Positions 38,601 to 50,000 of a stretch of 64,000 nucleotides of DNA are shown one piece after another. Position 1 is the stretch's first letter, and every line of letters starts with the position of its first letter. Origin of the DNA: Onchocerca volvulus (taxonomy: Eukaryota; Nematoda; Chromadorea; Rhabditida; Onchocercidae); NCBI GenBank assembly GCA_000499405.2, contig HG738137.1, positions 6,758,001 through 6,822,000 on the forward strand, given 5' to 3'. Under the pieces are notes generated by a model that saw only the letters and a list, made by a program, of their open reading frames with translations, was not told the DNA's origin and made no database searches. A program made the position numbers and the translations under genes.

Positions 38601-41600
38601 GAGAAAAATTGGTTGAAAAAGTATTTCCCAATATTCAAATAAATTATAAGAATCGCGATTGGCTGAATGAACGTGCTATTCTTGCGGCCAAGAACAAAGA
38701 CGTCGACGAACTTAACAATATCATTCAGTCTAACATTCAAAACGAGGCAATTATATACAATACCGTCAACACTGTTGCGGAAGCAAATGAAGCGGTTAAT
38801 TATCTAACAGAATTTTTGAATTTACTCGATCTACCAGGAATGTCACCGCACGTACTGCGATTGAAAATCAGCGTGCCAATTATCATGTTGCGAAACATCA
38901 GCCAACCAAAACTTTGCAACGGCATGCGCTTGCAGTTAAAAAATTAATGAGCAACGTCGTAGAAGCAAAAATTTTGACAAGAATTTCCAAAGGTGAAGAT
39001 GTCCTCATTTCTGGAATTCCTACAATTCCAACGGATATGCCATTCTACTTTAAGAGACTGGAATTCTTAATTCGATGGGCGTTTGCAACCATCATCAACA
39101 AAGTTCAGGGTCAATCTGTAGAATTGTGCGGTTTAGATATAGAGACGGATTGCTTCTCACATGAACAATTAAATGTTGCGTATTCTAGAATCGGCAAACC
39201 GGATAATCCTTATATCTACATAGACGATGAAACAACAAAAATTACTGTACATCTACGAGCATTGTGAAATTGATTTTCCCCAAAATCAGGAAGAGCGGTT
39301 TTTCTTTCCTTTTTTTTCCATTTAATCAAACTGAGCCACTGCAACGCGTGTATATAAAAAGTGCGCGTATTCGAATGTAACGTTGGATCAAAATTTCAAA
39401 ACAATAGATAAGAATTTTCGGGGATTTTAGATTTTGAACTATTATAGATAAGGCGCGTGTTTAAGAAATTTCAAAGATTTAAGATTTTGAATAAACGAAC
39501 CCTTACATTTTTATTTATATAAACTAGCTGGAGCCGGCCACACGAAGCGTGGTCAGGCACAGCTAGTTTATTAATAAAATCCACAAAACTTAATTGCTAG
39601 ATTACAAATTCGAAATCCTCTATTACGATTCTTTGGTGAGCTTCATGTTTTTACGGAAAGAGCAATTTTGGATTGTGCTAGTACAGTGGATGCTGCGGAA
39701 AAAGCCAGGACTGAATATAGAGGATCATTATTATGGATGAAGAAAACAAGTAAAGAGGTTAATCACTATAAAACCTTCTAGATTGAGATTTTCAAATGTT
39801 AGACAATTTCTACTTGCTGTGAAAGTATATTTTTTTTTATATATTTTCATTGATATATTTTCATTCAAATATTATGAATTCAAATACCTTGCAAATAATC
39901 TGTGTGACTTCTGAAGGTTCTCTATAATCCACTAGCGACTTTTAGTAATTCTCTAATTGGTAATTTATCAAGAGTTCATCGTACTAAAACATTTCTCTTC
40001 CCTTTTGATTCGCCCGTATTTTAGCTTGATCCAGATGCAGAAAATATTTTGGAAAAGTTTCGCACAGCACAGAATGTTGTTAGACGAAATAAGGAGAAAT
40101 TGGATAATTTAAAATTGGATACTCTTCAAAAAGTGGATTTATTGGTCGCTAGTCGCTATAATTTGTTTTCGCAGGTATATTATAGCTAATCTCATTCTCA
40201 AATTTCGAGATAAAAAAGAGATATCTTCTTTTTTTTTTTTCTACTTAAAGCTCAATTTTTACAAAGGTTTGCGAATAGTGGGATGATAGCCCAATCGTTG
40301 AATCATTCAATTCAATTTGTCATTATATGTAGTTATATCATATTATAAATCAAACAGATCAAATGTAGAACTGCAAATAATTTCGAGAAAATACAAGTTC
40401 TACATGTCATATATGTTTCTGTCAGTTTTCCAAACAAACAATAATTTTTAATTGAGAAATGCACTTCTTCAAATGTTCCATTCATTTCATTAGCTGAATT
40501 TATTCTTTTTTGAATATATTCTCTTTTGATTTCGAAAAAAAATGGATACACTTAAACTTTATTTTTTTCCTAAAATTAATTATTATTCTGCACTTTGCTT
40601 AATATTCGGTGTTTGACAAATAATATAAAAAGGCTAAGGATTCTTCAAAATTCTCATCTGCTTCTGTCAGATTGAACCTTTGATCTAACGGTTGATATAA
40701 TGAATGTCTTTCCCAAAGACCGAATGATTTCTGATCAAAATAACTCAGAAAATTGCATATTCTGTTTGATTTGACTTATGATTCAGATTAATAATTTAAT
40801 TTATTGCATTGCTTTGACAGTTGCTGGAATCGTATCAGAAATTATTGTACGGTTACTACGAGCAAACAACGTTGGCATATGAGAAAATTTATGATTTTGT
40901 GTCCAGTCGTAAGCATTACGAATTTGAAGTACTAACGGTACTTATTTCCTAAATTCATACTTTTTAATGACGTAGGATTTAAAGAATTTTTCAAAATATT
41001 GATTCCAGTCAAAAGACTAACCAATTAGATTAATAGTAAATAAATTCTCCAAAAGAAGTGAAATATCTAACGATTTTTGTAGGATTTGATTGAACCTTTA
41101 AAGGAACTTGATTCAGGGAATGATGATCAAATTACAACTGTAGAAAAAGGATCCGAAAGGTTGTCTATTTTATACAATTGAACTTTTGAAAAAGTTTTCT
41201 AGTAAGAATATCATTCACAGAACTGATGAATAAATTTTTATAATTGATCATTGAATATCTTTCAGCTTAATTGAGCTCGATGAATGTGAACAGGAAATGG
41301 AGCAAGTGCTACGAGATTTAGAGAATCTGAATGGACATGATTTATTGGACAATCGAATTGAAAGCCCACTGGGCTTACTAGAAGAAAGTCAAAACGGAGA
41401 CAACGGTGAACCAAGCGATATGCCAAAGCAAACATTAGTATCAGTTGAAGCAGATCCAATAAAAGAAGTATCAAATACCACAGTCCCAGCAATAGCTCCG
41501 CCACCAGGATGGAAATCAAACAGAAAAGGTAACTTCGAGTTTTAATCTTATGAGTTTTGAAATGGAAGATCTCAAGTGTCCGAAAGAATAATAATATTGA

Positions 41601-42228
41601 AATTTTGGCATGCAATACGTATTCAGCGCGGTATTTAAAAAAGATTTTAAAGTAATTTATGAGATTGGCGAGACTGTAAAGATTATTGGATATTACGGAT
41701 GCATTCTGATTGCATTCATTGCAGAAACAGCCTCGGAAAGGATGAACCAATGATAATACCACTCATCATTCCATTAATCTTTTTAGCAGTTCGCCGTCCA
41801 TCCGATCTAATGGATTTACTATCTTTGGATGATACTAATTCTGATTTAAATTCATTTGCATCCGACTGGTCAAAGCTAACAGCAAATCTAACTACATCTG
41901 ATGCAGTAATTTTTCCATCTTCTGTTACGCCATCTTCGTCATCATTAACCCTACCATCGCAGCTGCTGCAGTTTTCTTCTACTGAAAGCAGTTTCCCGAA
42001 TCCTTTCGCAGAATCCACTGATCCGAATTTCGATGTAAGTTCAGTATTGAAAAATAATGAAATAATACAGTTTCCATAGTAAAACTTCAAATGAATTAAA
42101 TTTTAAATTTGATTCTTAGATGTTTGTTAACAAAATTTAAACCATTAAGTTTGCAGGTTTGGAAAGGATTTTTGAAAGAATTTGAAACAGCTGCAGTCAG
42201 TTATAGTGGAGTGTTTAAGAATTGTTGA
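35603..42228 (+). CDS. ICA1: ICA69/RIC-19 homologue (islet cell autoantigen 1 family)
   Basis: Eleven phase-consistent exons: 35603-35637, 35932-36043, 36154-36277, 36516-36639, 39601-39757, 40025-40174, 40821-40937, 41083-41159, 41266-41528, 41787-42034 and 42157-42228, giving 492 residues (human 483). ICA69 is a BAR/arfaptin-homology protein that binds Rab2 and curved Golgi or vesicle membranes and supports dense-core vesicle traffic; the worm orthologue RIC-19 acts in neuroendocrine secretion. The BAR domain spans about residues 12-260: NKMRQQYWTAKQLIRKKLGKK, KKEDEHLLASDAEFD, AAGRVMVAVARVLALS, RNPLLRFFGE, RTEYRGSLLWMK, ELDPD and LQKVDLLVASRYNLF. The C-terminal half is acidic/Ser-rich with PSDLMDLLSLDD and the closing WKGFLKEFETAA. 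Exon 1 was chosen because its ATG and AG|GT donor fit the phase of exon 2. Intron 4 carries a Helitron. Confidence 0.94.
36802..39566 (+). mobile_element. Decayed Helitron transposon in ICA69 intron 4
   Basis: The 5' end is TCTATATCCATATAAATAAA after an A. The 3' end has a hairpin (CCACACGAAGCGTGG) then CAGGCACAGCTAG before a T, matching the Helitron rules of TC start, CTRR end, a hairpin about 10-15 bases upstream and A/T insertion. Inside are a leader frame and helicase fragments in the same orientation as the ICA69 gene. A module of about 85 bases lies near the 5' end (36866-36955), again at about 37265-37370, and inverted at 39350-39430. The element ends only 34 bases before the exon 5 splice acceptor. 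It sits entirely within the intron, so the gene should still splice. Confidence 0.85.
37649..39267 (+). pseudogene. Helitron replicase/helicase pseudogene, Rep part missing
   Basis: A leader begins MPRRRTNLSRSRAAEG at 37649 and stops after about 25 codons; another frame (37766-37957) starts MAQIRLERCEVRLEDAW, as in Helitron N-termini. The coding then passes straight into a PIF1-family helicase. Walker A appears at about 38004-38040 as APEGIGKTS, with one Gly of the usual GGxGKT replaced by Glu. Later fragments are 38591-38947 and 38914-39267; the last ends with INKVQGQSVE and LNVAYSRIG, the conserved late helicase motifs. The rolling-circle Rep (HUH) domain that should lie between leader and helicase is absent, pointing to an internal deletion. 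Stops and frameshifts break the rest. It cannot make a working transposase. Confidence 0.85.
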
Positions 42229-42661
42229 TTCGGATGATTGCCCAACTTCGTACTTCTTGCAAGTCTTGAATGTTGCTTTCTTTATGTTTGTAAAATGAAA
42301 AGCTCAAATATTTTTTAAGTTTTATATACGTATTGGTGAAGAATTAAACATATTGGAATCAAATGATACCGATAATTTAATTTTTTTTCCTCCTTTTCAC
42401 ATGAATACCAATTTTTTATGTAAAATTGTTGGAATGCGAAAAGTTGAAAAATGTAGAAGAATTTCATTTATTCTTTATAATATAGGGCATCTTACGATAA
42501 GAGGGATTTTTCATGTCATTCGTCAAATATTCCGTGATAAAATGTTCCCTCTCATTTCAAAAAGCAAAGTTTCGAAACGATAATCCTTTTAATCTATTTA
42601 TTTGTCATTTGATTTCCAAAAATTCCCAATGAAAGTAAATGGATGCGTTAGAAATACCACA
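42229..42661. other. Convergent 3' interval between ICA69 and the coiled-coil gene
   Basis: About 430 bases where two genes on opposite strands end. It should contain both 3' UTRs. The plus-strand frame at 42353-42583 has no family features and lies in the ICA69 3' UTR. Confidence 0.6.
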
Positions 42662-44044
42662 TTATAGATACTTTGGTTTCCGCTCCGAAATTTTCAGTAA
42701 TGATTTCAGCAGACGTTCGTTTTCTTCTTGAATTCTTCTTTCTTTATCACGCTGTAAAATTGATGAGGCTATTTTAATGTTGCAGGATTTAAAATGATCA
42801 CTTCAGGAAAAGCTTACCAGTTAGAACCAGAATTAACAAAGATTAACCATTAATAATGCTCATATTTGGTGAAAACAATTTGTATAAATAAAAAATTAGC
42901 AATGCGAATATTAGCGAACAGTATAACATTCAATAAGAAGTTGAGATGGAAAGTGATAGTTATTTCCAGCCAGAAGGACAGGAAAATGAAATAGGAGCGA
43001 AAAAGAAAGAATGCTTAAATAACAATTAATAGGATTCTGGATGAAGTGATACCTCCTATTGTTCAAATTCAGTTGGTTAGAAAGAAGGGATTCCGTTTAT
43101 GATAGAATTTGGGAAAAAAAGGCACCTTTCGTTCCTTAATTTTGATTGAGCCGTATTGATGGATAGAAGAAGAGTCGAAGTGGATGTTGAAAATCTCGGA
43201 AATTTGCGGAAAAAATATTTCGGAATTTCGGCAATTTCAAAAAGATTTAAAAATTAAATGATTTACTATCTGCAGTTTTTTATTGTTCGGAGAATTTATG
43301 ATGAAAAAATTCAAGAATTTAAGAATGATGAAATGCAACAACTTTTTGTAATGACATTCTTGGGCATCCTGACATTGATTTGGATCGAGGTCTGGTTTCA
43401 ACGACAGGTTTCGCTTTCAGTACCTTGAAAATAGTTAAAGATTAGAAATCTTAATAAGCGAATTTTGAACTTTCAAAAAATGTTATTAAACGAAAGATAA
43501 AAATTCAAAAACGAAATAAGACGCATTCATCTTTTAAATGATTAATGTAAATATTATAGACACAAGATGAGAAATGTAACCTCGAAGAACTGACCAAATG
43601 TACATTTCACAAAATTCTACATTTCATGAAAAATGGAAAAATTAGAAGCTCATGAAAAATTAAGGAATAAATTTGAACAGAATTTAATGAAAGAAATCAA
43701 TAGAAGTTTGAATTTTAATATGAAATTCATTGAATTTTGCATACCCTTTCTTTGTGCTTGATAAATTGATATAGTCTCTCGTGATGTTGGATCAAATTAT
43801 TCATTGCTGGTTTCGTAGATGTTAAAATATCTAAAATGACAGTTATTTAAATAAATTCCACTATAAAAGCATTTTCCACGTGAAATTCCAATTAGAATCA
43901 TTAGAATTTGAAATTTATAAAACGAAAATAAAAGTTGGTAATCTTGCCGAAGAGAAGGTACTAATAATGTGCGAATGAATGATAGCTTGAAGTTACTGCC
44001 AATTTCGATACATAAAATAGCATCACCATGGAAACAACAAATAG
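42662..44044 (-). CDS. 3' part of a coiled-coil protein gene, perhaps CFAP97/Hemingway-like
   Basis: Three exons join in phase: 44044-43997, 43830-43745 and 42751-42662, with a TAA at 42662-42664. Acceptors are GCATTTCAG, CATTTTAG and TTTTACAG; donors are GTAACT and GTATGC. The last 60 or so residues are charged and helical, with LIQHHERLYQFIKHKER then RDKERRIQEENERLLKSL, LKISERKPKYL and stop. The ending, an EN-x-x-LL coiled coil followed by a short basic tail with P-x-Y, recalls the C-terminus of CFAP97/Hemingway-type proteins, but this is a weak resemblance. The first of the three exons is short and least certain. Exons further upstream (higher coordinates) were not found, so the start is unknown. 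Confidence 0.5.
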
Positions 44045-47000
44045 CTGAAATGCAAGCCATTCTTAAATTGCTTATTGATTCAATTATTATTTCATGCGAA
44101 AAAAAAAAAAATTATGATTCCAGTTTAAGATTTTGATTTATAGCTAGTAAGTTCTTTGATTCATAGACTAATTAGTTTTATTTTCTGACTAATTAGTTGA
44201 TTTCTAGTCTATTTTCTGTCTTTTAACTGATCAAAATTTCTATCAATATATCATAATCATTGTTATCTGATAAGCCAACAAACATGAGAAAGTGATTAGA
44301 AGTTTAATTTGCTATTTAGAACCAAGAATATGTGGGAATTTTTCTTTTTTTCTTAAATAATAATAAATGGAAGTATCAGTAACAAAAATACAGTCCAGAA
44401 ATTGCAATACTTCAAACCGACATTATAGATATTGCATCTTCCCAGCTAAATTACCCTTTCGGCACATTTTGTTGTACATATTTCGTCAGAATGATTGATT
44501 CAACGAGAAAATTCAGCGGCAAAATTCTACAGTAATTCTACGATAATTCATTTTACTCGGCGAAATTTCTTGCACAATCATCCATTTAACTTCTCTTTCA
44601 ACTATGATAAAGTATGATTAGATCAAAACATAGAGAAGTTGAAGAAATGCTGCAACAGTTCTAATGGTAATCTTGTTTTGCATCTTTCCTTACTCCACTT
44701 TCTGATAATTATGTAGTACGGATCTTGCAGAAATTGATCTCCAGGAGAGAAGAAAGCTCATTGTCTGAAGAAAAAGCTCATTATCTTTTTATTACCAAGT
44801 GCATTCGAGGATAAATTAAAATGAATACATGCGTAGTCTTAAATGAAAACTCATTTTTGTCTCTTTTTCAGTTGTGATTAAAGTATATTGAGTATTACCA
44901 ACCATGTTGGTCATTACTTTGGTTTTGATAAGGCTCGAAGAAGTTGCATTTCTGTACTATCAATGTCTCCGACTTCATAATTAAGCAATGATTTTCTGCT
45001 TTTTAGACAAATATTATTTGACACAATTTTAAGTTTCTATTTCTGAGCGCTTATCGCATAAACTTTTGTGTGATAATTACTCAGAAATGGAAATTTAAAT
45101 TACATAGCGATGTCGCGAACCAGTCAATATGGCGATACTAATTTTCTTAGGCTAAACAGTGGGTATCGAGAAATTGTTCCTGACAAATTTGATTTGTGAA
45201 TGCCCAAAAAACAATTTTAGCTATTTTATTTTAGCTTAACTTATAGTCTTAATTCATTTTTTGCGAAATCCTTTTTGTTTCCAGAAAATAAAATGAGAGC
45301 TGAATTATTTGGGTCTAAACCTTTTTTTTGGCCCAAATGATTAAATCAGTTTTTTTTTCTGATATTTCAGACAAGAATTTCACGGTTACAATGCTATCAA
45401 ATTGATTTTGAAATCGTAATAGTTGTTTTTAAAGTCAAATCGCTGAAATTGCGGGATATTTCTGTTGTTCCTTCATAAAAAATAGCTTCATGATAAAAAG
45501 AAGCTAGAGAAAAAATGAAATTTGACGATATATAAACATATCATTAAAAAAAAAAATGAATATTTGTAATATAAAGACTCAAAAAAGATTTGCCCAATTA
45601 ACTGAGAAAATTATTCCTGATTTCCGTATTCTTCTTTTGGTCATCTATCTCATCATTTTTTAGATATTTTCTGTCAACAATTTCATTGCTTTCCATTTTC
45701 AACTTACCAAATTTAATTAAACTCCATTTGCCTAACATCCATTTCTTTTCATTACGTTAACAAAATCATTGATTCCTTACTTTACATATTTTTTTTTTGG
45801 ATTATCATTCCTACTGGAAAATAATCAGCGGATGATGCTAACATAATTTATTCTTCATGTTAGAACGTGAATTTTCAAGTAATTGTCAAGCAACAGATTT
45901 ATTGAAATTAAATAAAGTATGATGAAATTGTTTATATTTAATGTGAAATTAGATGATCAAATACCATATAAGATATGATAAAAATATGAAGAAGTTGTTT
46001 TTCTAATATGATATTTTTCGTTGAAACTTTTGTGGTTTTTTTTTATCAATTACTGTTTTTCTACAAGCGCAACATTCTGTGTTTTCATGAATACGACATA
46101 ATTGGAAGAAATGTATGTTCGTTGAAAATTTCGCTTTCATGGAAATTAGCATGCTATTGTCTGGAAATGTATGTCTTTTAAACTTTATCAAGATAAATGT
46201 TATCAGTTCCGCTTTTCTTCTTACGCTAAATTTGACATTCAAATCGTTGTTTTATTCGTGTTTCTTTCTCATAAATTTAGCACATTTTAACAGTTTCTTG
46301 TACAGTTTGGAAAGTCAACATTTCAAATTATTCGTAAGAAAATTCAGACAATTTTCAAAAGACGATAATTAATTAAAACTTTGTCACTAAATGTGTCCTT
46401 CGTTCGCTATTCCATTCCTTTGTCTTCTACCATCTTCTCATTATGACTGCATAATTCACCGATTATGTCCTTGAAGTAGTTAGTACTTGTGCAGTATTAA
46501 GTGATAGCTGTTCAACCCACGAATAGCTCCTAATTTTCTACTAAATTTTAAAATCTCCCAACTTTCGTATAGATAATTATTCTCGTCCCTTAATTAGCTT
46601 TCATATAGCGCATAAGTCTCAGTTTTCAGATGGACTCAACTGGATGATACGGTTCAAACTTCATCTTTGCTCTTGCTCAAAATGTTTTAGTTAGAAAATT
46701 GTCAAGAGACACTCAATAAACTCTTCATAATTTTTCCTTCATTTCTCTCTACAATTCAACATCCATTCATGCTAACAAGGCCAAGAATTGCATGTTAAGT
46801 ATCCTGTAGAGCAATCCATCAAACATCACTTCTTTAATTAATGCTAATCCAGTCATAACTAAACTGGAAGAATTATCGTCTTATTTCCAAAAAAGCAGAC
46901 CACACAATGATATCATTCTCACGACTTACGATATTTGCCTTATGCAATGAATTCGAAAATGCGTCAAGAAATCAGCTTTTTAAATTTCTAATGTCAAGAA

Positions 47001-48790
47001 ACTTTAACATCAATTTCGAAAGATTTAGATTTTTGCAGTTTCAAAATGACGAAAACAAACTAGAACTGTTACTTCAAGCTGGAAGATCGGAGTAGACAAA
47101 TTAAGTATGATTGAACAAGGAAGAAGAGAAAGCCTGGCTATTTTCGAGGTATACGAAATTCAGCATTTTACGTAATTTTAGGCTTTTTTGCAAGAATATG
47201 TGTGGGCTTTTAAGCCATCGGAAGTTATATTTAGTCATTCAGTGCTGCATGCATGCATGCTTCATAGTTTTCATGCTCATGTGCAAATTCACATTAAATA
47301 ATTATTTCGCTTTATAAAAGAAAGTGAGATTTCGTCAATTTAAACAAATGAAGCACCGACAAGAACAGTTGGAGAAATGAGGAAGATATTTTAAATTCAA
47401 ATATTCTTAATTCGAATTGTTCGCAATTCTACTCTATAAATTCATACATCTGTTTCCCTTATCCATTTTGTGCTTCATCATGCATTCTTTCTTAAACTTC
47501 TTGTAAAATATTAGAGATAGTTATTTCAAATTGCAAATTTAGAATATAAGTAATTTGCATAATAAATTCACAATCATCTTTTAATGCCAATTTCCATTTT
47601 CCTTCGAGATTGACACATACAACTACACGATAAAAGTTGGAAGTTGCAAAGTATTCTATAAATGGCAGATTTAAAGTTCTTCTTCCTTCATCGACTAATC
47701 GTCCCGTTGGTGCCATCTTCGTTTTGCTCCTTTCAGCTCCCAACTATCACTGATTGATTGACAGTGAAATGCAATTATACCTTCACTTCGTTTCCTTTCA
47801 AACTTTTCAAAGAAATTTTAGATTCCTTTTCTTCAAATTTTACTTGCAACACTTTGCATATATAATGTTTAAAAATCAATAATATCTCTTTGAAACTTTC
47901 GCTCCCTTTAACTCTTTCTTCTATCAATCAAGATAATGTTATGGCGAGTAGTAGTGAAACGAATAGTAATAATGAAGTGATTATTGATGATTATGATAAT
48001 GAGATAGTGATAGCAATGGCAATTATCGTAGTAAATTGAGGCAAATGGCGATCATCTTGCTCATTTCTAAATTGTGAATAATGACTCGAGCACTGAAGTT
48101 ACAACAAAATTACAAGGCTCGATCCGATAGGTTTGTAAATATTATGCAATAACAATAGTTACCAAAGAAATTTAGATGGAAACTGATATATTAAAATCTC
48201 TCGTATTGATTATTCCTCAGCTCTTAGTGTTTCAATGTTTTATCATTCAAAAGATGGAACGAATGGCAAATCATCAAAGCAACGCAGTTCATGTACACTG
48301 GACGTAGGTTCATTTGTAATAATTAAGATGTTAAATTAATGTGTTGTGAACTTCGAAAGAGTGAAAAATTCAGGTCAAGCCAGTATAATATGTTAATATA
48401 GTCCTGATGTCTTTGATAAATTGCACTACAATATCTTTGATATTTGCAATTATAATCAAATTGTTAGATGATAATTATGATGCAAGTTGATAAGATCCGT
48501 AAACAATTATTAAACTTTAGAGACAACTTCAAAATGAAACAATACTAGAAAAGATTGGCTGAATCCTTCTTTGTACTTCGCTCTTAAAACAAGATCATAA
48601 CACATATTCAGTCCATTTTTCAAACCGATAAGCTTTCCTAACTGATTATTTAATTAATCATTGTAAACAAGCAGTGCTTTTTCTATCACTTTGATTATAT
48701 CCCAACTTGATCAGAACCTCTATCACTGTTATCACCACCTGCTGACTACTTGGTTAGAACATTTTTGAGACTGAAAGGGAAACTTTGCAG

Positions 48791-49180
48791 AAAGTATTGC
48801 GTGAATCTTGCAAAATGAATTCAAAGATTCAAAAATCAAATCGTTGATTCGGAAGACGAAGACAACAGCTGATATAATGATATGTAAACAATGCGATGTC
48901 TACATACCAGAACAATGCGTTCAAATTGTAAACAATTCGAGTAATAGACATGAAGATGATGGAATTGTTTTGAAACTATGAAGAAAATATTGCATGAATC
49001 TTGCAGAATTAAACATGAAATCGTTATTGAGATTACGGGAGATGGAAACAACAGCTGGTTTGATGACATGTAAACATTGCTATATCTACATAACAGAAAA
49101 ATGTGTTCAAGTTGTAAACAATTCGAATTGTAAACAATTCAAGTTATAAACAATTCGGATAGTAGACATGAAGATCACTG
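48791..49180. repeat. Tandem duplication, about 193-base unit, two diverged copies
   Basis: The first unit runs from about 48791 (AAAGTATTGCGTGAATCTTG) and the second from about 48984 (AAAATATTGCATGAATCTTG). Shared in order are AAATCGTT, GACAACAGCTG or AACAACAGCTG, GATATGTAAACAATGC or GACATGTAAACATTGC, TCTACATA.CAGAA, TGTAAACAATTCGA and TAGACATGAAGAT. The second copy has an extra local triplication of TGTAAACAATTC (about 49112-49165). Confidence 0.75.
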
Positions 49181-49749
49181 AGCTGTTTTGATGAAGATAT
49201 GAAGAGATGTTATTTTGATCTCTATTGTTATTTCATTTAATTACATATTACATGAGCAAGATCATTATCACCAACTTCTTTGATGATCATTATCAGATTA
49301 TGGAGCGGTGCGACCAATGATTACGTAAGATTACGTACGTAAGTTCTTAGTATGATATCTCGTTAAATTAGTTCAATTTAAATTAAAATCGTTGAAAATA
49401 AGGCATTCCATGAAAAGAGCTCTCACACATGTGATCTTCAAAACTAATTAGTGAGGCAAAGAAGTGATCGAAAGAATGAGTCGATTCAATAAGTGGTCAG
49501 AGTAAGAGACAGTACTTATTATTGTATCGGTTGGATCGAATCGGATTGAATCGGATCGAATCCAACCAGATCAAGAAGTAACGACATATCCATGCAGTTT
49601 ACTGGGAATGTCACCATCGATCGGAATAAATTTTTGACTAAGCAAGGGGAAAAGGAGGGCAGAGGGTATTGCCTTCCTCATTATATGCGCATTTCCTGCA
49701 GGATAAAGCGCCTCTGCAAATCATTCAATATTCCTTTAAGCTCCCTCAA

Positions 49750-50000
49750 CGATGAATAGATATGTATGTGTCTGTGTGTGTGTGCGCGCACAGAGCGAGT
49801 GCTTGCAGGCTGGCATGCACCGTGCACCGCGGGTATCGCTGCGTGCACGAGGGGTTAGCAGGCCTGCCTGCAGGAGCAATCGTTCTGCTTGGCTTGCTCT
49901 GTCTGCAAGTGCGTGCTCCCCCCGAATTCTGACCTCTTGTTATGACTGCTTGCTTGGCGGTACACATCACCCTCCTCCTCTCCCCCACCCCCTCCTCGTC
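49750..50000. promoter_or_regulatory. GC-rich island, possible promoter
   Basis: A GT-rich run (TGTGTCTGTGTGTGTGTGCG) leads into GC-rich DNA with many GTGC/GCAC, TGCAGG and CCTGC motifs and a C-rich tract (CCCCCCGAATTC, then CCTCCTCCTCTCCCCCACCC). It stands out sharply in this AT-rich window. Similar though smaller GTGCA-rich patches precede the SLC25A10 and claudin-like genes. It may be the promoter of the membrane-protein gene at 50849 or of the MTSS1-like gene. The long frames it creates on both strands look like composition artefacts. Confidence 0.4.

Noticed and set aside
41716..42090. 124-codon minus-strand frame
   Set aside because: It lies opposite the Ser/Thr-rich exon 10 of ICA69, which has conserved motifs and matching splice phase.
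47492..47743. Minus-strand frame beginning MGAERSKTKMAPTGR
   Set aside because: It could be a first exon of the coiled-coil gene, but no intermediate exons were found to connect it, so it was not annotated.
47941..48040. Plus-strand ATG with Ser/Asn/Asp-rich frame
   Set aside because: A possible start exon for the membrane-protein gene, but no donor gives the phase needed by the exon at 50849.
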